Positions 34,026-45,132 of a stretch of DNA of 64,000 nt are shown here, in pieces (positions within the stretch are counted from its first letter, which is position 1; each line of letters begins with the position of its first letter). The position numbers were made by a program, and so were the translations under genes. The notes below the pieces were generated by a model that saw only the letters and a list, made by a program, of their open reading frames with translations, was not told the origin of the DNA and searched no databases. The stretch lies in NCBI GenBank assembly GCA_020747015.1, contig JAGTJM010000005.1, forward strand, positions 434,001 to 498,000, given 5' to 3'. Source of the DNA: Pyrenochaeta sp. MPI-SDFR-AT-0127. Lineage: Eukaryota; Ascomycota; Dothideomycetes; Pleosporales; Cucurbitariaceae.

Positions 34026-37000
34026 ATGGGAACTCTCACGGCCTTTAATCTGGTTAGCAGCATCATTCAGTTCGTCGATGTGGGATCAACAATTCTCAAG
34101 ACTGCTAGAGAAATCGAGGACTCCAGCTTTGGCATGACGAAAGAGGACAAAAGCTTGGAAGAGATCACCAAGGACATGCGCAATCTAAGCCTAAGTCTTG
34201 GATTGTCAATCTCGAGGCCACGAAACGATGATGAACGAGCTCTTCTACGCCTGGCTCAAGAATGTCGTAACTTGTCAGAGCAGCTTCTAGACTTGATTCA
34301 AGGCATGGTCCCAGCTTATTCAGGGTCGAAACTGCTAGTTCTTGTTGCCGCTGCGAAGAGAGTCAAGTACAAGAATGAGCGCAAAGAGCTCGAACGGAAG
34401 CTAGCGAATTGTCGTGCCCAACTACATTTGCACTACAGTCGGCTTTGCAGGTACGTCCCCAAGTCTTTCAACATGCAACGAGATATTGACATGATATAGT
34501 GTACAGACGCAGGAACAACTAATCGATCTGGCCAGCAGCGCACAGATGCAAACCACAATGCTAGATTCTCTAGATAAGGGCATAGAGGGGCTTGAAGGCG
34601 GTATTCATGTAGCCTCTTTGAGTGAATATGCCCAACGGCAGATTCGAAATCTGTTTCAGATCACAGATACAGTACGGCAGAGAATCGCAGAACGACAAAT
34701 TCGAAAGTGCCTAGCCTTCTCTGACATGCATGAGAGGTTTGAGATTGTGGATCAAGCTCATTTTGCAACATATCGATGGCTATTGGAAAACAACGCTGGA
34801 GATGAATCCTTCTCCCTCCCTGAAGCCCGCGAACGGTTTCTTGGTTGGCTTTCGTCCGGGAGTGGGATATTTCACATTGCGGGCAAGCTTGGCTCGGGAA
34901 AATCCACACTTATGAAATTCATTTGTGCTCATCCACGAACTGACACAGAGCTCCGCGTTTGGGCTGGTAAGCGCTATTGATCCGATAACATCTCTTACTG
35001 CTCACACCATCTCAGGGCAGTGTAAGTTGATTGTTGTCAACTTCTTTTTCTGGAAACCCGGCTCCCGGCTCCAGAAATCCCTCGCTGGGCTCTATCGCTC
35101 CCTTCTTCATGATGTTTGCGAATCCTGTCCTGAACTTATGCCCCTTGTCTTTCCCCATGTCTGGAATGAATTGCTCGCTTCTGATGCACCGCAATTTAGT
35201 GATCATACATTCAGCGATGAAGACGTTGTACAAGCCTTTCAGTCACTCATCCAACAGCGAAATATCCTCAGGACTCATCGATTCTGCTTCTTCATAGACG
35301 CGCTTGACGAATACGAAGAAACCCACCAACACGGATACCGTGACATGGTCAATGTACTCTATAGTTGGACTGAAAATTCCCTTGGCGCTGTGAAAATATG
35401 CGTCTCAAGTCGAGAGCACAATGTCTTCCAAAACACGCTCTCAGCCCAGAAAAGGATCCGCCTCCAGGACCTAACTTGGAACGACATGATCGGGTACACT
35501 CGCAACAAACTCGAAGATCTTGAGGATATTGAAGTCCGTAATCGCCTTGTACAAGAAATTGTAGCAAGATCTGATGGAATTTTCCTTTGGGTTGTTCTTG
35601 TGGTCAAAGCCCTTCGTGAAGCTCTCGAAGACGGCCGGGACCCAGCAACGTTCGAGGCAGAACTAGAGATGCTGCCAACCGAGCTAGAGGCACTCTTCCA
35701 ATACCTGTTATCTTCCATTCCCAAGACGCAGATTCGGAAAGCTTATCAGCTGTTCGCGATGGTCATCCACTACGAACCCTATTCCACGAAACTGTCCCTG
35801 CTGGCCCCTCTATTTCTTAACGCCTTCGAAGAAAACCCTGAGTTTGCGCTCGAAGGATCTTCGGTAATAAGATCCCCAGAATCGGAAGATGTCGAAGAAT
35901 TAAGAAGTTGGCACACGGGTCAGGCCGCCAAAGCGGAAAGGCTCGTACAAGGCTATTGCAAAGGGTTAGTTGAAGCACGAGAAAGCAACGGGAACATCGA
36001 CGCGCACAATAGGTACATAATTGAAGCTCCTGCTGGAGCAAGATGCATCCTATTTGTGCACAGAACTGTTGTCGAGTTTCTCCAGCGCCTTGATATCCAG
36101 AAGGTGATGGAGGCTAATCTGGTTGGATTCGATGTTGTCGAGACAATATCTCAATTACATCTAGCTGAGTTTCAGTCGATGCATCGCCTCCTAATTGGTC
36201 AAGGCTGTTGGGTAGATATTTACAGGAATATAATTGCTATGAGGTTCCGCCAGAAGAAAGACCGTGCACCCTACCGCTACTTGATGCGGCTGGAGTCTGT
36301 CATCGGCGAGCGATTTGAGTCCAATCTGCAAGAACGCAACAGGCTTGTCGACATCTCCAACATCGACTTAGACCGCGAGTTTGCTATGTGGGCGTTTGCG
36401 GCCAAGCCCGACAAGCCTTCAGGTCCACACTTATTGATTCCATTAACGACCCCAATTTCCGCCTCAGCATGGCTAGGTGACGTTATGTATGTGCATTGGA
36501 GGCTACAAAGGGAGCCTGATATGTCTAGCCATATCCAGGACTCAACTGTAATATTGCACTGCCTCCGGTATCATTTATTCCATAATCTACACCAGGAGGA
36601 TGCTGAAGCTGTTCGAGCATGCTTTGAAATCCTGCTAAGGAATGGACTCCCGGACAAGGCTCGTTACATTTGGCCACGCTTAGTCAAACAATATGCGAGC
36701 GATATGCGCAGCGGCCCGAACACTATTGTAGACGCAAGGGTTATAGGACAATTGATTGAACTGCTCCTTAGAAAGGCCGGACAGCACAAACTACATTCTA
36801 CATACCTGATGGCGAAAAAACTCATTTCAACTGCGGAAAGGACGGATGTGGATCTACAACTATTGATATGGTCAGAAGTTGAGAGAGAACACAGTCTCGA
36901 TACTCATTTATCGTACGACTGGGAGGCACCAACTATGCGAATGCTTGCTGATCGTGCTGGCCAACCTGTATGGCTAGCAGACCTGGTCGAATTCTGGGAT

Positions 37001-37499
37001 TTTGAGAATAAAGCCGAGATCCTTGCATTGATCAATAAAGCAGAAAGAGAATGGGCTGATGATACTGTAAAGCAAGCACAAGATTGTGCAGACCTGACGT
37101 ATCATGATACAAGTCTGAGGAAAAGAGGCCCCACGAAGGATACAAAAGTGGAAACTTATACACCCAACGACCATTCATCGTTGGTTAATAACTTGGAGGA
37201 AACAAAAATGCCAGATACGGACTCAGAAGCGATCGCGCCGGCAGGAACGCCAGCGAATCTTCCTGCTGGAGTCTTTTTTGCAACGATAGAGCAATTTAAG
37301 CTCACAGGTGGCTATAGATGGCTTCAAAGGTTCTTCCTTAGCTACACATTTTTCAGCCTCATTGGTATGTCACAGATCAGTGAACTGTCCGCACATATGA
37401 CTAATGTTTGCAACAGGGCTACTCGCAGCTATCTTCATCACTCAATATTGGTCCACGAGCAATGAGTCGACTTTATCTCAGCCTTTAATTAGCCAGTAG
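34026..37499 (+). CDS. STAND/NACHT P-loop protein with C-terminal membrane segment
   Basis: Exons 34026-34450, 34500-34966, 35016-37364 and 37417-37499, with introns of 49, 49 and 52 nt, give 1107 residues. The N-terminus (~1-140, start MGTLTAFNLVSSIIQFVDVG) is the helical domain typical of fungal STAND proteins. A NACHT NTPase follows, with Walker A GKLGSGKST near 270-278 and Walker B CFFIDALDEY near 387-396, then the usual helical extension (VHRTVVEFLQ). There are no WD40, ankyrin or TPR repeats in the long C-terminal half. The last splice creates a hydrophobic segment (FFLSYTFFSLIGLLAAIFI, ~1070-1090) and a short polar tail. Fungal NACHT proteins act as NLR-like sensors in incompatibility and immunity; here the effector would be the N-terminal domain and the tail suggests membrane anchoring. 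Confidence 0.88.
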
Positions 37500-37722
37500 A
37501 GGAACGAATTGAATTATTTTAAAAGCACGATCTTAGAATTCTATAATTCTAAGTATTGGTGTCGGATATAGAGTGAGCCTCCAACTTGACTTTCGCTACT
37601 AACAAGGAAATTATGCATTTTATCGATCGATAACAAGAAAATTCCCATACGAGATATATTGACCCGAAACAATTTTATCTACCATCTTCATATGTTTTTC
37701 CCATATCGCGCATCACAACGTT

Positions 37723-38376
37723 TTAAGCATGTTCAGCTGAAATCCATCTTGTCGACGTTACTGTGTTGGAGTTGCCTGACTTGGATTTGAAGGTAATCGT
37801 ATTGTCCGCGTTGATCACAATGGTCGTCACGCGGTCTTCGTCCTCAGACCTTAGAATGTGCTGCTTGAATCCGGCGGTCGACTCGTCGTTGAACATGAGC
37901 TTGCACATCACCTTCGATACAACCTGCGCTGCCTTGGCAGCAGGAAGCAGCTGCGGGTTTGATCCTTTGGCCACATTGATAGCCGTCTTGATCAGTGCTG
38001 GCGCCGCTTGCTCAAGGAAGTCGATGATGTTGCGGAAATTCTCTGGGTCTGAATACCACATCTTGAGTTCGTTTGGGCGCACAGAAGATGCTTCTTCGCG
38101 GTGGTACGTTATCATCCACCAGTCACGGCCAGTTGTAAAGATGCCTGTGTTGTATTCGACCGTCATGGCTTCTGTTGAAAGCCCACCGGGGGGGATGACA
38201 GACCAGTCGTACTGGTTCTTGTAGACATCGCTGTATTTATGGGAGACGCCGATGCCGCTGATTGGGTCAGGGGTGTCGTTTTGGATTTTGACCAGGGCTG
38301 TGCGTTTGGTGAGGCACAGGACGAGCGGGAGGAGGCAGAGAGTAAGAAGGAGCTGGGTGATCTTTGAGGAGCGCAT
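37723..38376 (-). CDS. Secreted protein of unknown function
   Basis: An intronless ORF of 217 residues from the ATG at 38376. The N-terminus is a clear signal peptide (ITQLLLTLCLLPLVLCL). The mature part has an N-terminal beta-rich block (TALVKIQNDTPDPISGIGV, YNTGIFTTGRDWWMITY), then an Ala/Leu-rich helical middle and a polar C-terminus (VINADNTITFKSKSG). The NDTPDPIxxIxVxHKYSD and GRDWW features resemble a family of secreted fungal proteins I cannot name with certainty. Only one or two Cys remain after the signal peptide, so it is not a disulfide-rich effector. The upstream in-frame extension lacks a good start and is excluded. Confidence 0.65.
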   Translation of the reverse strand: MRSSKITQLLLTLCLLPLVLCLTKRTALVKIQNDTPDPISGIGVSHKYSDVYKNQYDWSVIPPGGLSTEAMTVEYNTGIFTTGRDWWMITYHREEASSVRPNELKMWYSDPENFRNIIDFLEQAAPALIKTAINVAKGSNPQLLPAAKAAQVVSKVMCKLMFNDESTAGFKQHILRSEDEDRVTTIVINADNTITFKSKSGNSNTVTSTRWISAEHA

Positions 38377-40380
38377 GTTGTCTCTGGAAAGAATGGATGA
38401 TGAACGATTAAGTTTTGAAGTAAATAGTAGACCTAAGTGCGCTTCTAAGGGATATTGAGAGTTGTAGTGTCTAAAGATGGAGGTATTATTGGTATGAGAG
38501 GTCTTCTGTGGCTTGTAAATGATTGTGGAATTCTGGATGGGAAAAGTGAAGCCATCGAGGCCGACTTTGGTCTTATATACATATACCACATTGAAGCCTG
38601 GGCATTGAGCCTCATACACTGACCAAAATTTTGAATGTAACAATCCTACGCGCATGTCGGCTTAGCCGGAAAAAAGTTGAGGCTGAACCTCGTGTCGTGC
38701 GATGAAGGATCCGCGCGGCTGTACAACCCTGCCACTTTGTGTCCTTGTCGCAAGGCTCGTATTCCCAGATAGTACTTGCTAAAATCTTGGTTTCTCCTTT
38801 ATACTTCCGCTTCCAATGTCGCGGCCGATATCGCTTCATGAATGGCTAATCAGGCTTGATTCACCTTTGCGCATTACGCCTCTACTACTCCTGGTCATCT
38901 ACATTCTGCAGTAATAACAGATAAGAACGAAACTAGAATACAAAAAAATTGCATGTAAGAAAAGAGCCCTGTACACACTGGAAAGGTTTTTTTACATTAT
39001 GATCGTTGAGCCTTGTTGCGTTTTGATCACCCATGCAGTGAGGAATGATATGGGGAGCAGGTGCGGCTGCGCAACGGCGGTGTAGTTACAGGTTCAGTGT
39101 TATTTTGGGATCATTTTACGCGAAAAGGTAGTTCGGCGAGCAATGTAGTGAGCTGAGATGTGGGTCTCGTAGGATTGCTCTAGCTAGTAATGTAGGTCGG
39201 CGAGGAAAATGTGGGGCAAACTCAAGGAGCGCAAAAAATTACCTGAGCTGTACGAACATTAAAATGAGACACTTGAATTATATAAGAGTCTCAAGCAGAC
39301 TGTACACAAAGAAGCTAGTAGATGGTCATGTGCAGTAAATCTTGGTGCAATGGTGCAGCAATATTTCAGGACAGCATCGTTGCTATCTCGGCGCAATTCT
39401 CTGTGAGCACAATGAGTCGGGGAATTAAAATATCTCCTTAACTTACTTAGGTACCATAGCTTGTAAACTATATCTTTACTATGGCAATTCCTATATGATT
39501 CTTACACACTTCTACGAAACCATCGAAATGCTTGGATCTGGTCCATGTTGACAACCTAGTACGCAGGGAAGGGGATTGAACATAAGTAACGTGTTTTGCG
39601 CAAGTTCGATGGCGCAGGCAATATTGTTAAGAGGTTTCCCAAACTTTCGAAGCCGAGAGAGTATGCTTATTCTTCTTAAGACTTCGTTAGCAGCTAGCTG
39701 TGAGTTCATTCTTAGAATGTTTGACTTGAAGGTGTATCTCAGCAATATAAGGCTAAAGAAGAATGCCTTAACTAAAGTATAAATGCTGTCCCTGTAGCAA
39801 AGGGCCGCTTTAGTGAGCGAATCGTGATGCAGCTACTCACATATACATGCTGCTGGCTTGCCAACTAAGACTGCAAACACACATCGTCTACAGAGGTCGC
39901 TCTATCACTAAACAGAACTAGCATTCTTGAAATTTAGAGGTGAATTTATCATTGATTTGATTCCAAAACCATAAGAGCCATAGATGCTGCCGCTCTGAAA
40001 TCCTTTTCAACTTTGATGAGAAAGGGCGTAAGAGAAGGCAGTTGATTACATGATGAAACGATCGCTATCTGTATTGCTTAGAGCATTTGTTGTCCCTAGA
40101 ATGCTATAATGACGTGCCATTCTTTCTGTAGAAGAAACTGGAGGTTGATCCATGGCTCTTTGAGATCAGTATTACCATGCACTAGCAACCATAATATCTA
40201 ATGCTGCAACGACTGCGCCAAACCATACTCATCGAAGATTAGCAAGATGCCACCGCTTCCAATTAAAGCTGCGTCTTTAATATGCCAAGATAATTATGAT
40301 CCTATGCATAGCAGAATTCATCTGCCAGTCCTGATTCTTTCAGCGCGATCCAGCAGGTGTACTTTCTGTAAGAACGCCAA
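38377..40380. other. 2-kb AT-rich gene-poor stretch
   Basis: AT content rises, stops are frequent and no ORF looks real. It may contain decayed repeat DNA. I could not recognise terminal repeats or transposon fragments. Confidence 0.4.
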
Positions 40381-41325
40381 CTATCCATGATACTCGAGTA
40401 TCTTTGCACACCAGATGTCATAGCAGATGTCTTCTGCCCTTGTAGGTGTAATCTCGAGAAGATCGTCCAGGATGAAGCGTAACAATTGCCCTTCGCTCAG
40501 CAAGTCTCGAAGGATACTGAAAATTGTTACCTCAAGGCTCTCCACAGCTTCCAGTATTTTGCAGTTGTCTCTCTCCCAAATGGGGCAGTGATGGTCTTTT
40601 GCACGAGGAACAGAGCTGTGCTTGCTTTTGTCACATCGGCAGGGCGTGCTTTTGATACAAACGGTGATGCAAGTGCCTGGACGAAAGTGGGCAAGTCTTC
40701 TGAGATCTGCTCGAAGCTTCCGAACATGCGGGGGCGCAATCTTCCAAACATCTTGGATCTTATCGCCTTGTTCGAGGGAAACTTGGACGTGGGTGAGATG
40801 CTGGCAAGGTACCACCCCGAGTCCCCAACAATCTGAGAGAACGAAGTCGGCGGTTCGAATTCTGTGATCACAAATGTTTGCTTTCGGTACCATGTCTGGA
40901 TCATTTCAGCCAAAAGCGCATTGCCAACCTTCTCGCGCTTCCAGAGGTGCTTAGTATCGGCGTTCCAGACAAGGTTACATGGCGTGGAAGGAGCAGATGT
41001 TGGGCAGCACGTCTCAGTCTGACCAGCACTGCCACTAGTATCTTCATCACCTGCGACTACTATAACAGTCTTCGCAGGTACAATGTCTTCATAGATAATA
41101 TCCCTGAGTTCTCTCGTGGGGAGCTGTACTAGAAGTTTGTTGCATAAAGCTCGCCGCATTTCGTTTGTGTATGTCACTGTTTGAGAGTCCAAAACCCTGG
41201 AAATGCTCTCGCCGAGTTCGCGAAGAATTTCCAGATTCTGGGAGAACTGAGTGGAAGCTTGGGAAGTTACGCGTGATTGCTTCGTGTGATATCTGTACAA
41301 TGTTAGTGCACAGAAGAGGGCTCAT
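40381..41325 (-). pseudogene. Frameshifted F-box-like (LPxELRDxIY) paralogue
   Basis: The model starts at ATG 41325 (nine codons), removes a 52-nt intron (41247-41298) and continues to QLPTRELRDIIYEDI, the same motif as the gene at 26.9 kb. The frame then stays open through KREKVGNALLAEMIQTW. After about 40870 the homologous sequence continues in another frame (SDCWGLGVVPCQHL to DIWCAKILEYHG, stop at 40381). I found no GT-AG intron with compatible phase, so a one-base indel near 40830-40880 is the simplest reading. It is either a recent pseudogene or a sequence error. Similarity to the other copy is visible on both sides of the break. Confidence 0.5.
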
Positions 41326-43034
41326 GCAGCATGAAAATCCACATTTCGGGCACCCCTGGAGACTTTTTCATCGCATCCTTCACCATTACAGTGTCACCTA
41401 GATGGCAAGGCATCTCGGCAATTGAATCTTGTCAGTGTTATTCAACTTGGTGCGAAGCGTAGAGGATAAGACGTAGATAAGAAAAGAAGGATGTAAGGGA
41501 AAGAGTGGGTAAGAGATACCTAATATAGAATATTCTAGTTAGAGCACGTCATGTATTTGCAGAGTTAATAGTGATGGTGAGAGCTAGACATAAAAGACTT
41601 AAGGTGAATGCGACGGGGTGGGTAAGACGTGAAAGGCTTCTGGGGGCTGCAACCCTGAGTACGGGAGCTTGTTTAGTAAGTTTGCATATTATTGAGAAGA
41701 AATTATTAGTAGACAGTGTAAGTGGAGAGCTCAAATACCATCTTGTGCATGCTTATAGAATTTTTCGACGTTAGAGAGTGATATTTGGGTCTGAATGTTA
41801 TCCTTTAATAGTGCAGATATCTGCAGGAAATGGGTATGAGGTTTCAGCAATCGGGTCAGGAATTTTAGCTAGGTTGCGATAGTCAGTTGAGTGACTTCCA
41901 CAACTTGAAATTCCTATAAGAACCCCAAATTGTGGGAGCTATATTATCAAGTTTTTGTCCACCTGATAAAGTCACCTGTTTCGGAGGTTTATCGATCGTC
42001 CGTTCAGTATCTTCCGTCGAAAGATGCTCACAGCTGTATGGGCATCCACATCGCTACAGTAATAGATACCCTATTTGGGCAGTACATATGAGTCACTGCG
42101 GATCAGCGACCTTAACCAGTTGGGCAAGGGGTTCCTTTACGTTGTCCTTCTCACTGCCGTATATTGGTTCCCAATCTTTTATCAATTCTTACTGTTGCAT
42201 GCTCAAGACAGAATAGTGAAGGATAGAATGCCGAGGGAAGGACGGCCGCAAATGCAACATAATTATGTTCCGGGGCATCACCACAATTTATGAGCCCTTT
42301 TATTCTTATTTTTGGCTAGGAGAGAACTATTGTAGTCGCCATCAAAGAGATGAAACTTATAATTTCTTGTAACTCACAAACATTGCAATGAGAGCTTTGG
42401 CAGTCATGGAGAAGTCTCCTTTAGCCTGACAATCAGGCCTGTGACAGATATGGGATGGCAAATATTACAGAATTTCAGCCATGGTTGATGTGATAGACAA
42501 AAGAATAACGTTTGAGGGGGGTGGGTTTCCGCGTTGCGATGTCATTCGCCTCGAAACCACCCCCTCGATACATGAAGAAGGGCTATTAAGCGAACATAAT
42601 CTATAAGCCTTAACTTTACCAACAAACGAAGAACTGTTAAGAAAGCTTGTGCTGGCAAAGAAATTGTCTGGCCACTCAGACAATTCGGGAAAGGCGCCTC
42701 ATGATCTCAAGGATATCTGGTAGATAGCCATATCTCGTACACGCGGTCTGGACAATACCATGTCCATGTGGAGTTTGACTTGCAGTAGTTCGATGACGTT
42801 CATCGCGTGCGACTCAATGAGAAACGCGCGATACACGTTGCGTGCTCGGTATCGCAATTGCGTGATTCTTCCCCACCATCCATGTTCGCAATGGCGAACA
42901 TGTTGCGGCGAAATATCGGGGAAGCATGTATTTATATGCTTGACACACCCCACTGAGGGCGAAAGCTGCTCATAACTATTCGAGTCCATTTTTTACACCA
43001 TTCAATTGTATTAGTGATCAAGCAATCCTTCGTC
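41326..43034. other. 1.7-kb stretch without a supported gene
   Basis: Short frames only. A plus-strand frame at 42075-42293 encodes a hydrophobic segment (LYVVLLTAVYWFPIFYQFLLL) and a basic His-rich tail but starts with TTG and has no companion exon. The 41.4-42.4 kb part is AT-rich and may be relic sequence. Confidence 0.35.
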
Positions 43035-44270
43035 ATGACAGCAGCGGAAACACAATCCTTCCCGTTGCCTCAGAAGAAGTCTGGTGCATTGGACGCAAAG
43101 TTCAAGTACGAAGAAGCAACTCCAGTCATCGGCCGCGAGTATCCTGAGGTCAACATTGTGGATGAAATCTTGAACGCATCTAACGCCGATGAACTAATCC
43201 GGGATCTAGCTATAACTAGTAAGTGCTGTCTACTAAGGTTCGCAATCACCTATACTAAACACCATACAGTCTCCGAACGCGGTGTTGTCTTCTTCCGCGC
43301 TCAAAACAATCTCACTGATGACCTGCAAAAGAAGCTCGTCCACCGTCTTGGCCAACTGACGGGTAAGCCGTCAGACTCAGCTCTGCACATCCATCCCATA
43401 CTCAACAACACATCTGAGTTTGGTGTCGATGATGCGGAGATCAGCACTATCAGCTCTCTTGCACGTAAAAAACTCTTCATTAAAGACACCAATAGCCGGC
43501 AGCCTGGTCATCGCCGCTACGATGCTGCGCAGTGGCATTCTGATATCCAATTCGAGCCTGTGCCAGCCGACTACACATCTCTACGTCTGACAAGACTGCC
43601 GGAGGGTGGTGGGGACACGTTATGGGCGTCTGGATACGAGATATATGATCGGTTCTCGAAAGTTTACCAGAAATTCTTTGAAGGCCTTACCGCGAATTTC
43701 TCAGGTGATGGCTTCATCAAGGCAGCTGAGGCCGACCCGGAGAGAGTGAAAATTTACGAGAAGGATCGCGGTAGCCCGAAGAATGTCGGTAAGACTTTAA
43801 GCGCCGTGCACCCGGTTGTGCGAACGAATCCTGTGACTGGATGGAAGAGCATTTATGCACTTGGCCCGTTCCCGAAGTACATTAATGAATTGAATGATGA
43901 GGAGAGCGGCGAGCTGCTGAGCAAGTTCCGCAGGGTGATCACAGAGAACCATGATTTACAAGTCAGGTTCAAGTGGAGGAGTGAGAATGATCTTGGTAAG
44001 TATCATCGCGTCCAGTCGATTTCTCCCAGCCCGTGTGAACTTGCTAACATTTATGCAGCTATTTGGGACAATCGCAGCGCCTTCCACAGCGCGACCTACG
44101 ATTACGATGGTCTTGGTGAACGGACTGGCAATCGTGCTGTGGGTATTGGAGAGGCTCCATTCTTTAACCCTGACAGCCGGTCGAGAACAGAAGATTTGGC
44201 TGAGAGGAAAGTGGCAGTTGAAAGTCACTCTAAGAATGGCATTGAAAAGTCGGAGACGGTTTCGGCTTAA
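43035..44270 (+). CDS. TauD/TfdA-type 2-oxoglutarate-dependent dioxygenase
   Basis: Exons 43035-43218, 43270-43995 and 44059-44270, with introns of 51 and 63 nt, give 373 residues. The Fe(II) ligands appear as His151 and Asp153 in QWHSD and distal His313 in SAFHSATYDY, with Arg325 or Arg329 (GERTGNR) available for 2-oxoglutarate. ISERGVVFFRAQ and LPEGGGDTLWASGYE are characteristic. The family hydroxylates taurine, other sulfonates or 2,4-D-like acids using O2 and 2-oxoglutarate; on sulfonates it releases sulfite. There is no targeting signal, so it is probably cytosolic. ATG 43035 has a better context than the GTG at 43014. A sulfite oxidase lies in the same window but not adjacent. Confidence 0.9.
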   Translation: MTAAETQSFPLPQKKSGALDAKFKYEEATPVIGREYPEVNIVDEILNASNADELIRDLAITSKCCLLRFAITYTKHHTVSERGVVFFRAQNNLTDDLQKKLVHRLGQLTGKPSDSALHIHPILNNTSEFGVDDAEISTISSLARKKLFIKDTNSRQPGHRRYDAAQWHSDIQFEPVPADYTSLRLTRLPEGGGDTLWASGYEIYDRFSKVYQKFFEGLTANFSGDGFIKAAEADPERVKIYEKDRGSPKNVGKTLSAVHPVVRTNPVTGWKSIYALGPFPKYINELNDEESGELLSKFRRVITENHDLQVRFKWRSENDLGKYHRVQSISPSPCELANIYAAIWDNRSAFHSATYDYDGLGERTGNRAVGIGEAPFFNPDSRSRTEDLAERKVAVESHSKNGIEKSETVSA

Positions 44271-45132
44271 CTTCAGGATTCCCTTCGAGATGCATGCGAC
44301 CATGATTGCGTCCGGTACCTTTATCAAACATACGTAGAACCGACAGCCAATTTTGTTTTCTCGATTCTACAACCTTATTGATAGTGTCTTGATACTACAC
44401 GTGAACGGAGCGAAGTCTTTCTCTAGTGCTGTATTGGTTCCTTCAAGGGCCTCCTTTTGTGTAGCTGTTCCTTATGTCAAAGCTTGAGCATTGTAAATTT
44501 CCAGTAAAGTTTGAATGTCTAGTACTACCGAAGTCGCCAACTATGATCAGTGCAGTAGTCTAAGGGTTAAATATCTTTATATCATCCAGAATGTCTCTGC
44601 TTTGTTTGCTAGGGGGCAGCATGTTTTCTGGTGAATACCTTCCAAGCTACGCAAATCAACGAGTCGATAAGGAGTCCTCAATTCACGCTGCTTTTAGAGA
44701 ATAAAACTCCCAAATCTTTAAAATTTTAATGACAGCGCGAAACATTAAGATTTGTAACGCAATGTTGAACAGCTGTTTCATTGCAATTTGGTCACAAGTA
44801 GGCGATGAGAGATCATATGGCATTTCCACGCTACAGGAAGACTTTCAATGTACTGTTTCACAAAATCAAAAGCTTAATGACTGTTGGCATGGTCTCAGCT
44901 TCGACCTGATAGCATATTTGCATTAAATCTTTTAGCAAAATATGGGCATCATTGAAAGGTGGCTTTGACTTGGCGTCCCACCCTTTTTACCAGTACATTG
45001 AACGATATCATTCGAACGAAAAGTAAAGTCTCATGTTCGCGCTCTTCTTTCAGGAAATCTTTCAGTACTTTTCCTAGCCCTTCGTTGTTCCATCACCTTC
45101 ATCTTCGACATCAGAATTCGCTACATCAGGAT
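44271..45132. other. Convergent intergenic region
   Basis: About 0.9 kb between the stops of the TauD-type gene (plus) and the ankyrin gene (minus). It is AT-rich and no gene was recognised. Confidence 0.45.

Noticed and set aside
40826..40893. An intron to explain the frame change in the F-box-like paralogue
   Set aside because: The GT and AG pairs I checked have incompatible phases or give a 38-nt intron that still does not restore the frame.
42075..42293. Hydrophobic 72-codon frame that could be a membrane-protein exon
   Set aside because: Starts with TTG, and no splice partner or homology was found.
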